From Bacteroidota bacterium (GTDB taxonomy: Bacteria > Bacteroidota > Bacteroidia > Chitinophagales > Chitinophagaceae), in contig JAURLW010000105.1 of the NCBI GenBank assembly GCA_030831005.1, forward strand, positions 1 through 33,212: 33,212 nucleotides of DNA, given 5' to 3'. The position numbers and the translations under genes are program-made. Under the pieces are notes generated by a model, which worked only from the letters and a program-made list of their open reading frames with translations, had not been told where the DNA came from and made no database searches. Below, one piece after another: positions 1-8,377 of this stretch. Every line of letters begins with the position of its first letter. Within the stretch, counting starts at the first letter, position 1.

Positions 1-702
1 AACTTTTGCAGCTTCTTTAACTTTAACTACCGGTTTAGCAACTGGTTTTACCGCTTTAGGTGCTGCTTTTTTAACAACCTTTACCGGTGCTTTCACTACT
101 TTCTTAGGAGCTGCCTTCTTAACCACTTTTACGGGTGCCTTAGCTGCTTTTTTTGGAGCTGCTTTTTTTGGAGCTGCTTTTTTTACAGCCTTAACAGGAG
201 CTTTTGCTACTTTTTTAGGTGCTACTTTTTTTGCAGGTGCTTTTGCTACTTTCTTAGGAGTTACTTTCTTAACTGCTTTTGCAGGTGCTTTAGCTACTTT
301 TTTAGCAGGCGCTTTAACTGCTTTCTTAGGAGCTGCCTTCTTCACCACTTTTACGGGTGCCTTAGCTACTTTTTTAGGAGCTGCTTTTTTAACTATTTTT
401 GCAGGTGCTTTTTTTGCTGGTTTTGAAGCAACCTTTACATTTGATTTTTTACTCACAGGTTTGTTATTTTTTTTAACGTCCACCTTTTTAGATGGATTTG
501 CTTTTTTCTTATTTGCTATAACTGATGATTTAGAATTTTTGCTTGACTTATTGGCAACCACTTTATTAGCAGCTTTTTTAACAACTACTTTTTTAGCTAC
601 TTTTTTAGCTACCTTTTTTGCAGGAGTTTTACTTGCCTTAGCATTTACAGATTTCTTTTTAACTGCAACTTTTTTAGCAGCCTTTTTAATTTGTTTAGCC
701 AT
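1..702 (-). CDS. Histone H1-like Lys/Ala/Pro-rich protein, N-terminal part (truncated by window edge)
   Basis: An open frame of 234 codons starts at the ATG at 702-700 and runs without a stop off the left edge. The N-terminus is MAKQIKKAAKKVAVKKKS. Residues 1-95 are a Lys/Ala/Val/Ser mixture. From about residue 96 come irregular tandem units built from APVKVVKKAAPKKV and APAKKV, as in histone H1 tails and bacterial H1-like proteins (HctB, AlgP). Acidic residues are almost absent (one Asp and one Glu seen). Such tails bind DNA non-specifically and help compact the nucleoid; that role is inference. The start lies 7 bp after the ileS stop, so the two genes are probably co-transcribed. The stop and any C-terminal domain lie outside the window. 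In related bacteria ileS is often followed by a DksA/TraR-type gene, so this tail could be fused to a zinc-finger domain not seen here. Confidence 0.75.
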   Translation of the reverse strand, partial: MAKQIKKAAKKVAVKKKSVNAKASKTPAKKVAKKVAKKVVVKKAANKVVANKSSKNSKSSVIANKKKANPSKKVDVKKNNKPVSKKSNVKVASKPAKKAPAKIVKKAAPKKVAKAPVKVVKKAAPKKAVKAPAKKVAKAPAKAVKKVTPKKVAKAPAKKVAPKKVAKAPVKAVKKAAPKKAAPKKAAKAPVKVVKKAAPKKVVKAPVKVVKKAAPKAVKPVAKPVVKVKEAAKV

Positions 703-709
703 TGATTAG

Positions 710-3700
710 TTAGTTTTTAGAAATTAAAACATGGTACGTAATTTCATTCACCTCTATAGCAATTCCTTCTTGTAAGTCAGTTACAGTCTCAATATCATCA
801 GATAGAATTTCGGCGCAAATATAATCATTATATTGGTTTATTGCAGCATTTATTTTTTCGTCAGCCTTTATTTTAACGTTAATTCTGTCAGTTAATTCAA
901 AGTTACTATCCTTTCTAATTTTCTGAATTCTATTAACTAACTCACGTGCCATACCCTCCATTTCTAACTCCGGAGTAAGGGTTAAATCTAAAGCAACGGT
1001 AAGGCTTCCTTTGCTTGCTATAGACCATCCAGGAATATCATCAATAATGATTTCTACATCTTGCAAGTTGATAGTAATCAATTCGTTATTTATAGTTATT
1101 TGAATTGATTGATCACGTTCAAGCTCTAAAATCTGATCTTGGGTAAAATTGGTGATTAAATTAGCTGCTGCTTTCATATGAGCACCTAATTTAGCACCTA
1201 ATGATTTAAAGTTTGGCTTTAGTTTCTTTTTAATAAACCCTTCACTATCAAATAAATACTCAACTTCTTTAATATTTACTTCGTTGATTATAATAGGCGC
1301 CACTAATTCCAATTGTTGCTTCATAGCATCGTTTAAAATTGGAATTAATATTTTCTTTAAAGGCTGTCTTACTTTAATGGAAATCTTCTTACGAATAGAT
1401 AAAACGAGCGAAGAAATATCCTGAGCCATCAACATACGTTCTTCCAAATCCGAATCAATAATGGACAAATTGGCTGATGGATAGTTAGCTAAATGAACAG
1501 AAGTTTGATCAATTCTGTTGGTTACTTTATTTAAATTATTATATAACCAATCTGCGAAAAACGGAGAAATTGGAGCAATCAACAAGCTCAGCGTTTCCAA
1601 ACATTCATATAAAGTTTGGTAAGCCGAAATCTTATCTTGTTCATATTCACCCTTCCAGAATCGTCTTCTGCATAAACGCACATACCAGTTACTCAATTGT
1701 TCATCTAAGAATGTTTCTATAGCTCTACCCGCCTGTGTAGGTTCATAATTATCTAAACTCTCTGTCACTTGCTTAATTAATGATTGTAATGCAGATAAAA
1801 TCCATCGGTCTAATTCTGGTCGCTCTGTCACCGGGATATGCTGCTCTTTAAAGCTAAATCCATCAACATTTGCATACAAAGCAAAAAATTGATAGGTATT
1901 ATACAAGGTACCAAAGAACTTACGTTGAACTTCCTGAATGCCATCTTCATCAAATTTTAAGCTATCCCATGGAGCGGCATTGGTAATTAAATACCATCTT
2001 GTAGCATCGGCACTGTATTTTTCAATAGTCTTGAATGGATCTACAACATTACCCAAGCGCTTACTCATCTTATTACCAGACTTATCTAGCACTAATCCAT
2101 TAGACACAACTGTTTTGTATGCTACCGAATCAAAAAGCATTACAGAAAGCGCATGAAGGGTATAAAACCATCCACGCGTTTGATCTACCCCTTCAGCAAT
2201 GAAATCTGCAGGAAAGGCATTATGTTGCTCTACTTTATCTTTATTCTCAAATGGATAGTGCCATTGCGCATATGGCATAGCACCGGAATCAAACCATACG
2301 TCAATTAAATCTGGCTCTCTGCGCATCGCTTTGCCAGATGGTGCAACTAAAACCCACTCATCTACAAAGGGCTTATGCAAGTCAACCGATTCATCGCTCA
2401 CCACTTGTTGCAATCCTAATTGGGCATTTGCCTTTTCAATTTCTGATTTTAACTCTTCAATACTACCTATACAAATACGCTCAGCGCCATCTTCTGTTGC
2501 CCAAATAGGCAATGGAGTACCCCAATATCTACTGCGCGATAAATTCCAGTCCACCATATTCTCCAACCAATTACCAAATCTACCCTCACCTGTTGCCTTA
2601 GGCTTCCAATTGATCGTTTTATTCAATTCAATCATTCTATCCTTTACAGCAGTAGTTCTGATAAACCAAGCATCTAATGGGTAGTAAATGATAGGTTTAT
2701 CGGTACGCCAACAATGCGGGTAGGTATGTTCGTATTTTTCTACTTTAAACGCTTTGCCATCCAATTTTAATTGTACTGCAATATCTACATCAATATCTTT
2801 ATAATCGGCAGCATCTTTATAGTTCTTCACAAAGCGAGCACTCCATGGACCAAGTCCATCGATAAATTTACCCTCTCTATCTACCATCACTAAAATGCCA
2901 ATATTATTTTTAGCGCCCACTTTGTAGTCATCTGCACCAAATGCAGGTGCCGTATGCACAATACCAGTTCCATCTTCTGTAGTAACGAAATCGCCCACAA
3001 TTACTCTAAATGGATCTCCGCCTGCCACAGCTTTTGCATTAGCTTCAAAAGGCATTAATTGATGGTAACGCATACCTTCCAAATCTTTTCCTTTGAAGGT
3101 AGCTACTACTTCCCATGGTAAGGCTTTTTCATTTTCGTTTACAATGGCAAAGTCTACCCCTTTAAATTCTTCTTTAAAGAATTTACCTAACAAAGCCGTT
3201 GCTAATATAACATGTACGGCAACTTTAGTATAGGGGTTAATCGTTTTAACTAAACTGTACTCGATAGCACCACCCACTGTTAGTCCACAGTTAGAAGGTA
3301 ATGTCCAAGGAGTCGTAGTCCAAGCTAAGAAATGAATTTTCTCTTGATTGCTTTTAGCAAATAAAGGAGCTGAGGCTTCGTCTTGAATAGCTTCAAACAT
3401 TGCCACTACTGTGGTGTCTTTTACATCTTTATAAGTGCCCGGTTGATTTAACTCATGCGAACTTAAGCCCGTTCCAGCAGCAGGAGAATAGGGTTGTATA
3501 CTTACACTTTTGTATAAATAATCTTTTTTATACAATTCCTTTAATGCCCACCATAAGGTTTCAATATAGTTATTGTCGAAGGTAATATAAGGGTCCGACA
3601 AATCTACCCAATACCCCATTTGCTCTGTAATGCCATCCCACTTATCTTTATAACGCATCACCACCTCACGGCATTTCTTATTATAATCTGCTACGCTAAT

Positions 3701-4036
3701 TGTCTTTCCAATATCTTCTTTTGTTATGCCCAATTCCTTTTCTACACCTAGCTCAACCGGCAAGCCATGCGTATCCCACCCCGCTTTTCTATTCACTTCA
3801 AATCCTTGCATGGTTTTATACCTACAAATTAGATCTTTCAATGTTCTTGAAATAACGTGGTGAATGCCCGGCAAACCATTGGCACTCGGTGGACCCTCAA
3901 AAAAGACAAAGGGTTTTGAACCACTTCTTTGGGTAATACTTTTCTTGAAGGTTTCGGATGATTTCCAATATGCTAAAAATTCCTGCTCGATAGCAGGCAT
4001 TTGTAATTGTTTGTATTCTGTGTACTTTTGCGACAT
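710..4036 (-). CDS. ileS: Isoleucine--tRNA ligase, long type-2-like form with GXHH signature
   Basis: Charges tRNA-Ile with isoleucine in the cytoplasm; class I synthetase, 1108 residues. The Rossmann catalytic core starts with FFEGPPSANGLPGIHH (about 45-60), where the class signature HXGH appears as GIHH at 57-60. WDTHGLPVE follows at about 87-95. The CP1 editing domain carries TTTPWTLPSN (240-249) and HTAPAFGADDY (361-371), with the conserved editing Asp. RSRYWGTPLP (501-510), DVWFDSG (579-585) and KMSKR (656-660) complete the active site. The anticodon-binding and C-terminal domains fill the rest. Length and sequence match the eukaryote-like IleRS2 group common in Bacteroidota. A TAACTTTG -7 box lies upstream at 4064-4071. 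The histone-like gene follows after 7 bp. Identification is secure. Confidence 0.98.
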   Translation of the reverse strand: MSQKYTEYKQLQMPAIEQEFLAYWKSSETFKKSITQRSGSKPFVFFEGPPSANGLPGIHHVISRTLKDLICRYKTMQGFEVNRKAGWDTHGLPVELGVEKELGITKEDIGKTISVADYNKKCREVVMRYKDKWDGITEQMGYWVDLSDPYITFDNNYIETLWWALKELYKKDYLYKSVSIQPYSPAAGTGLSSHELNQPGTYKDVKDTTVVAMFEAIQDEASAPLFAKSNQEKIHFLAWTTTPWTLPSNCGLTVGGAIEYSLVKTINPYTKVAVHVILATALLGKFFKEEFKGVDFAIVNENEKALPWEVVATFKGKDLEGMRYHQLMPFEANAKAVAGGDPFRVIVGDFVTTEDGTGIVHTAPAFGADDYKVGAKNNIGILVMVDREGKFIDGLGPWSARFVKNYKDAADYKDIDVDIAVQLKLDGKAFKVEKYEHTYPHCWRTDKPIIYYPLDAWFIRTTAVKDRMIELNKTINWKPKATGEGRFGNWLENMVDWNLSRSRYWGTPLPIWATEDGAERICIGSIEELKSEIEKANAQLGLQQVVSDESVDLHKPFVDEWVLVAPSGKAMRREPDLIDVWFDSGAMPYAQWHYPFENKDKVEQHNAFPADFIAEGVDQTRGWFYTLHALSVMLFDSVAYKTVVSNGLVLDKSGNKMSKRLGNVVDPFKTIEKYSADATRWYLITNAAPWDSLKFDEDGIQEVQRKFFGTLYNTYQFFALYANVDGFSFKEQHIPVTERPELDRWILSALQSLIKQVTESLDNYEPTQAGRAIETFLDEQLSNWYVRLCRRRFWKGEYEQDKISAYQTLYECLETLSLLIAPISPFFADWLYNNLNKVTNRIDQTSVHLANYPSANLSIIDSDLEERMLMAQDISSLVLSIRKKISIKVRQPLKKILIPILNDAMKQQLELVAPIIINEVNIKEVEYLFDSEGFIKKKLKPNFKSLGAKLGAHMKAAANLITNFTQDQILELERDQSIQITINNELITINLQDVEIIIDDIPGWSIASKGSLTVALDLTLTPELEMEGMARELVNRIQKIRKDSNFELTDRINVKIKADEKINAAINQYNDYICAEILSDDIETVTDLQEGIAIEVNEITYHVLISKN

Positions 4037-4063
4037 GGCTTTTTACAATAGGAATTAAGTGTA

Positions 4064-4071
4064 CAAAGTTA
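4064..4071 (-). promoter_or_regulatory. Putative -7 box of ileS
   Basis: Read on the minus strand this is TAACTTTG, an exact match to the Bacteroidota TAnnTTTG element, 28 bases before the ileS start. No clear TTG -33 box is visible at the usual distance. Confidence 0.45.
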
Positions 4072-4116
4072 CAAAATAATGATGGTATTTAAAATGGAAA
4101 ACAAGCAAACAAGATA

Positions 4117-5241
4117 ATGGAAAATTGGTCGAAGCGAAGCATTTTTAGCGTTCTCTTTATAATTGGTATTGCTAGCATTATTTTAGGTGCTTGCAAAAAA
4201 TCAGAACCCAAAGATACCGGCACAATAAATGAGCCCATAAGAGCCATGGATTTATCTTTTGCGCCTTTGATGGAATCCTATGGAGTTTCGTACAAGGACA
4301 ATAACAAAATCATGCCTTTACTTCAAATTTGCAAAAACCATGGAATTAATACGATTCGAATTCGTTTGTGGCACTCACCCATAAGTAATGGCAGCAGCCT
4401 AAATGAAGTGCTTAGTTTTGCAAAGCAATGTAAAACTGCTGGATTTAAATTTTATTTAGACCTACATTACAGTGACACTTGGGCTGATCCTGGGAAACAA
4501 ACATTACCCAGTGCTTGGCAAGCATGTACACGATTAAGCTTACTGGATAGTGTTAGCCAGTATACAGAAAATGTTTTGTTCCAATTTAAAAATCAAAATT
4601 GCTTACCGGAATATATTCAAATTGGCAATGAAGTAAATCAAGGTATGCTATGGAATTTTGGTAAGCTCTCTAATTTCAATGATACGAATTGGAATTACTT
4701 TAAAGCTATACAAGAAGCCGCTATCGCAAAAATAAAAACGCTAAGCCCATCGACAAAAATTATTCTGCATTATGCAGGCTTGCAGGGTGCTTACGGATAT
4801 TATACTAAAGCGCAGCAAATGCAAATACCATTTGATCTTCTTGGTATTTCCTATTACCCTTGGTGGCATGGTGATTTAACTGATTTAAAGAATTGTATTA
4901 CACAATTAAATCAGTTTTCAAAACCGATTATCCTTGCCGAAACGGCCTACCCTTTTACATTGAATTGGAATGATTGGACAAATAATATTGTAGGTACTAG
5001 CAACCAATTACTTCCCTCATTACCGGCATCAGCTTTAGGACAAAGTAATTTTATTGATAGCCTTTGGAAAATCATGAATCCAACTAATCAAAACCAAACA
5101 TATGGCATTTGCTATTGGGCGCCAGAGTATGTAGCCTATAAAGGCGCACAGGATACTAGTGCTAGTCCATGGGAAAATTTATGTTTATTTGACTTCCAAA
5201 ATAATGCTTGTATGGGCATTAAAGCTTTAGGTGGTAAATAA
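4117..5241 (+). CDS. Arabinogalactan endo-beta-1,4-galactanase (GH53), lipoprotein
   Basis: Hydrolyses beta-1,4-galactan chains such as pectic galactan or type I arabinogalactan. The 374-residue protein begins with a lipoprotein signal: basic start, hydrophobic stretch 9-22, lipobox LGAC with the lipidated Cys at 26. The rest is one GH53 TIM barrel. Family-typical blocks are RAMDLSFAP (42-50), INTIRIRLWHSP (77-88) and DLHYSDTWADPGKQ (115-128). The acid/base Glu is E172 in IQIGNEVNQG and the nucleophile is E275 in ILAETAYPF. It should act outside the inner membrane, possibly at the cell surface. An ATG at 4094 in another frame hits a stop at once, so the ATG at 4117 is the start. It stands alone, with no SusC/SusD pair or other galactan gene beside it, and is divergent from ileS. 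Confidence 0.93.
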   Translation: MENWSKRSIFSVLFIIGIASIILGACKKSEPKDTGTINEPIRAMDLSFAPLMESYGVSYKDNNKIMPLLQICKNHGINTIRIRLWHSPISNGSSLNEVLSFAKQCKTAGFKFYLDLHYSDTWADPGKQTLPSAWQACTRLSLLDSVSQYTENVLFQFKNQNCLPEYIQIGNEVNQGMLWNFGKLSNFNDTNWNYFKAIQEAAIAKIKTLSPSTKIILHYAGLQGAYGYYTKAQQMQIPFDLLGISYYPWWHGDLTDLKNCITQLNQFSKPIILAETAYPFTLNWNDWTNNIVGTSNQLLPSLPASALGQSNFIDSLWKIMNPTNQNQTYGICYWAPEYVAYKGAQDTSASPWENLCLFDFQNNACMGIKALGGK

Positions 5242-5276
5242 ATTAAAACTATCTGTAATGTTTAAGAATAAACAAT

Positions 5277-5284
5277 TAATTTTG
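5277..5284 (+). promoter_or_regulatory. Putative -7 box of the glmM-type gene
   Basis: TAATTTTG matches TAnnTTTG and ends 20 bases before the ATG at 5305. This would give a short leader of about 17 bases. A -33 TTG is not evident. Confidence 0.45.
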
Positions 5285-5304
5285 ACAATACTTACACACA
5301 ACTT

Positions 5305-6687
5305 ATGACACTTATCAAATCAATTTCAGGAATTAGAGGAACCATTGGAGGAAAAGCAGGACAAAGCCTTACACCCATTGATATCGTAAAATTTACAAGT
5401 TCTTATATTGCTTGGGTTAAAACCAATCAAGCTAAAGCTAAAAAAATAGTAGTAGGTAGAGACGGAAGAATCTCGGGCGAAATGCTCAGAAATATTGTCG
5501 TTTCTACAATTCAAAGTCTAGGATTAGATGTTATTGATTTAGGATTAAGTACTACACCTACTGTTGAAATGGCGGTTAAATTTGCACAAGCAGACGGTGG
5601 CATTATACTTACAGCAAGTCATAATCCGAGAGAATGGAATGCTTTAAAATTATTAAATCATAAAGGTGAATTTATCAGTGCTGAAGATGGGCAATGGATT
5701 TTGAATCATGCAGAAAACGAACAGGTTGACTACTCCAGCATAGATCATTTGGGCACTTTACATAGTGATAATAATTTTATGCAAGAGCATATTGATGCTA
5801 TTGTAAATCACCCTTTAGTTGATAAAGCAGCCATTGAAAAACGTAATTTCAAAATTGTTATTGACCCTATCAATTCTACTGGCGCCACTTTTGTGCCGGC
5901 ACTATTAAGCGCTTTAGGCGTTAAGCAAATTGAATTAATAAACGATACGGTAAATGGTGAATTTGCACATAACCCTGAACCATTACCAGAGCATTTATTT
6001 GAATTATGTAGCACTGTAGAAAAGCATCAAGCTGATTTGGGCATCGCTGTAGATCCGGATGTAGATCGCTTATGCTTTGTAAATAACGATGGTAGTTTAT
6101 TTGGTGAAGAATACACCTTAGTAGCTGTAGCAGATTATATCTTAAGTCATAAAAAAGGAAATACAGTTTCTAATTTATCTTCTACAAGAGCTTTAAGAGA
6201 TGTTACAGAAAAGCATGGTGGCACTTATCATGCTAGTGCAGTTGGAGAGGTTAATGTAGTCAATAAAATGAAAGCTGTAGATGCAGTAATCGGTGGCGAA
6301 GGCAATGGTGGCATTATTGTTCCGGAACTTCATTATGGTAGAGATGCTTTAATTGGAATCGCTTTATTCTTAAGTCATTTGGCTAAATTTGGCAAATCCA
6401 TTAAGGAGCTCAGAAACACCTATCCAAATTATATCATTTCTAAAAACAAAATTGAATTAAGTGCTGAAGTTAATTTAAAAGATATTTTAGATAAAATAAA
6501 AGACAAGTATAAAAACCAACCTGTCAATACCGAAGATGGTGTGAAGATTGAATTTGATAAGGATTGGGTGCATTTAAGAGGTTCCAATACAGAGCCTATT
6601 ATTAGAATTTATGCAGAGAGCAGTTCTGAAACCATGGCTGATAATATAGCTAAGCGCATTATGCAAGATATAAGAGATATCATGTAA
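5305..6687 (+). CDS. glmM: Phosphoglucosamine mutase / phosphohexomutase
   Basis: Alpha-D-phosphohexomutase, 460 residues, most likely converting glucosamine-6-phosphate to glucosamine-1-phosphate for UDP-GlcNAc, peptidoglycan and lipid A synthesis. The four expected elements are present: the phosphoserine loop TASHNP (S105), the metal-binding loop DPDVDRL (Asp 250, 252, 254), the sugar-binding loop GGEGNGG (330-336), and the C-terminal phosphate-binding RGSNTEPIIRIYAE near residue 430. The sugar loop reads GEGNGG and is followed by IIVPELHYGRDA. This resembles archaeal-type enzymes rather than the GEQSGH of E. coli GlmM, so activity on other hexose phosphates cannot be excluded. It converges on recA across a symmetrical terminator. 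Confidence 0.88.
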   Translation: MTLIKSISGIRGTIGGKAGQSLTPIDIVKFTSSYIAWVKTNQAKAKKIVVGRDGRISGEMLRNIVVSTIQSLGLDVIDLGLSTTPTVEMAVKFAQADGGIILTASHNPREWNALKLLNHKGEFISAEDGQWILNHAENEQVDYSSIDHLGTLHSDNNFMQEHIDAIVNHPLVDKAAIEKRNFKIVIDPINSTGATFVPALLSALGVKQIELINDTVNGEFAHNPEPLPEHLFELCSTVEKHQADLGIAVDPDVDRLCFVNNDGSLFGEEYTLVAVADYILSHKKGNTVSNLSSTRALRDVTEKHGGTYHASAVGEVNVVNKMKAVDAVIGGEGNGGIIVPELHYGRDALIGIALFLSHLAKFGKSIKELRNTYPNYIISKNKIELSAEVNLKDILDKIKDKYKNQPVNTEDGVKIEFDKDWVHLRGSNTEPIIRIYAESSSETMADNIAKRIMQDIRDIM

Positions 6688-6689
6688 AT

Positions 6690-6722
6690 AAAAAATCCCA
6701 AATCATTGATTTGGGATTTTTT
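6690..6722. terminator. Bidirectional terminator between glmM and recA
   Basis: Perfect inverted repeat: arms 6690-6704 and 6708-6722 (A-run plus TCCCAAATC, with GATTTGGGA plus T-run) around a 3-base loop. The flanking A and T runs let it terminate both converging genes. Confidence 0.9.
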
Positions 6723-6731
6723 ATTATGGCT

Positions 6732-7727
6732 TTAAGCTTGTTTTAATAAAGATCTGATTTTCGCTTCCATTTCTGCAGCTGCTTCAGGATTGTCGTGTAA
6801 GAATTGTTTTACCGCTTCTCTACCTTGACCAATTTTGCTATCTCCATAGCTAAACCATGAACCACTTTTTTGAAGCACATTCAATTCCACGCCCATATCA
6901 ATAATCTCCCCTACTTTACTAATACCTTCACCAAAAATGATATCAAATTCTACTTGTCGGAACGGTGGAGCTACTTTATTTTTCACCACTTTCACGCGCG
7001 TTCTATTACCACTAGCTGTATCGCCATCTTTAATTTGACTAATTCTTCTAATGTCTAAACGAACAGAAGCATAAAACGTAAGCGCATTACCACCCGTAGT
7101 AGTCTCAGGATTACCAAACATAACCCCAATTTTCTCCCGTAATTGATTAATGAAAATGCAGCAACAACCTGTTCTAGAGATGGTAGCTGTTAATTTTCTT
7201 AAGGCTTGACTCATTAAACGAGCATGCAAACCCATTTTACTATCACCCATTTCGCCTTCTAATTCCGACTTAGGTACTAAAGCAGCAACAGAGTCAACCA
7301 CTACTAAATCAACAGCTCCAGAGGAAATCAATCGATCTGCTATTTCAAGCGCTTGCTCACCATAATCAGGTTGAGAAATAATTAAGGCATCTACATCAAC
7401 ACCTAATTTTCTTGCATAATTAGCATCAAAAGCATGTTCTGCATCTATAATAGCACAGATTCCGCCTGCTTTTTGAGCTTCTGCAATGGTATGAATAGCT
7501 ACGGTTGTTTTACCAGATGATTCTGGACCATAAATTTCTACGATTCTTCCTTTAGGAAAACCACCTACACCAAGGGCTACATCCAATCCTAATGATCCGG
7601 TACTAATAACCTCTATTTGTTCTTGATGCTTATCGCCAAGCACCATAACAGAACCCTTTCCATAATCTTTTTCAATTTTGTCTAGTGCTAATTTGAGCAC
7701 TTTTAATTTGTCGTCTGCAGCAGCCAT
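6732..7727 (-). CDS. recA: Recombinase RecA
   Basis: ATP-dependent strand-exchange protein for homologous recombination, and co-protease for LexA-type SOS control. In this 331-residue protein the Walker A motif GPESSGKT is at 67-74, Walker B LVVVD at 141-145, and the DNA-binding loop 2 region with GNPETTTGGNAL at about 205-216. The C-terminus ends in EAKIRSLLKQA and lacks the long acidic tail of E. coli RecA (353 residues); short tails are common in Bacteroidota. A TTG/TAAATTTG promoter lies at 7772-7803. It converges on the glmM-type gene with a shared terminator. I see no inverted repeat that I would call a LexA operator. Confidence 0.98.
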   Translation of the reverse strand: MAAADDKLKVLKLALDKIEKDYGKGSVMVLGDKHQEQIEVISTGSLGLDVALGVGGFPKGRIVEIYGPESSGKTTVAIHTIAEAQKAGGICAIIDAEHAFDANYARKLGVDVDALIISQPDYGEQALEIADRLISSGAVDLVVVDSVAALVPKSELEGEMGDSKMGLHARLMSQALRKLTATISRTGCCCIFINQLREKIGVMFGNPETTTGGNALTFYASVRLDIRRISQIKDGDTASGNRTRVKVVKNKVAPPFRQVEFDIIFGEGISKVGEIIDMGVELNVLQKSGSWFSYGDSKIGQGREAVKQFLHDNPEAAAEMEAKIRSLLKQA

Positions 7728-7771
7728 ATTTTATTTTTTTATTGTTTTATAATTTACGATACTAATTAAAT

Positions 7772-7803
7772 CAAATTTATAGAAAATGGTTTAAAGTACA
7801 CAA
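7772..7803 (-). promoter_or_regulatory. Putative recA promoter
   Basis: On the minus strand a TTG (7801-7803) is followed by 21 bases and TAAATTTG (7772-7779), a good fit to the Bacteroidota -33/-7 pattern. It lies about 45 bases upstream of the recA ATG. Confidence 0.5.
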
Positions 7804-7821
7804 TGTCTTTTATCCACAAAA

Positions 7822-7849
7822 TAAAAAAAGTCGCTACTAGAGCGACTTT
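7822..7849 (-). terminator. Terminator of rpsL-rpsG
   Basis: Nine-base-pair stem AAAGTCGCT/AGCGACTTT with loop of 5 at 7836-7840. On the minus strand it is followed by a run of T from the A-run at 7823-7829. It lies just after the rpsG stop. Confidence 0.88.
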
Positions 7850-7869
7850 CCATATATAAATTAGCTTTA

Positions 7870-8337
7870 TTAAACTTTGAAGTGAGCAAATGCTTTATTT
7901 GCATCAGCCATACGGTGTGTATCTTCTTTCTTTTTGAAAGCACCACCTTCATTTTTAGCAGCTGCCATGATCTCATTCGATAATTTGTCAGCCATAGTAC
8001 GACCGTTACGCTCACGAGCAAAACGAATCAACCATTTCATGCTTAATGAAATTTTACGGTCAGGACGAACTTCTGTAGGAATTTGGAAAGTAGCACCACC
8101 AATACGACGGCTACGAACTTCAACTGCAGGTGTTACATTTTGTAAAGCGCGTTTCCACACTTCATATCCATCTTCACCTGTTGCTTTTGCAACTTTATCT
8201 AATGCATCATAAAAAATGCTTAATACGATTGTTTTGTTACCACCCCACATCAAACAGTTTACAAAACGTGTTACGTTTTTATCGTTGAATTTTGGATCTG
8301 GTGCTAATGGTAATTTTTTAGCTTGTGCCTTCCTCAT
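7870..8337 (-). CDS. rpsG: 30S ribosomal protein S7
   Basis: Primary 16S rRNA-binding protein that nucleates assembly of the 30S head and lines the E site. It has 155 residues, the usual length. Family-typical blocks are MRKAQAKK at the start, VTRFVNCLMWGGNK, QNVTPAVEVRSRRIGGATFQIP and WLIRFARERNGRTMADKLSNE, ending in HRMADANKAFAHFKV. It follows rpsL by 40 bp on the same strand. A strong terminator comes directly after it, so fusA and tuf, which often follow rpsG in the str operon, are not linked here. Confidence 0.98.
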   Translation of the reverse strand: MRKAQAKKLPLAPDPKFNDKNVTRFVNCLMWGGNKTIVLSIFYDALDKVAKATGEDGYEVWKRALQNVTPAVEVRSRRIGGATFQIPTEVRPDRKISLSMKWLIRFARERNGRTMADKLSNEIMAAAKNEGGAFKKKEDTHRMADANKAFAHFKV

Positions 8338-8377
8338 GAGTAAGAATGACTTTTAGTTTTGTGTTATTAAAAATAGA

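Noticed and set aside
1..420. Short repeated DNA units resembling a CRISPR array
   Set aside because: Units are uneven, stay in one reading frame, have no unique spacers and encode Lys/Ala/Pro repeats.
461..709. Plus-strand frame rich in Leu/Phe/Ala that looks like a membrane peptide
   Set aside because: It is the antisense of the Lys/Ala-rich histone-like gene; AAA and GCT codons read backwards give Phe and Leu runs.
7791..8021. Minus-strand frame overlapping the end of rpsG
   Set aside because: It overlaps rpsG in another frame, has no family features, and runs through the rpsG terminator.
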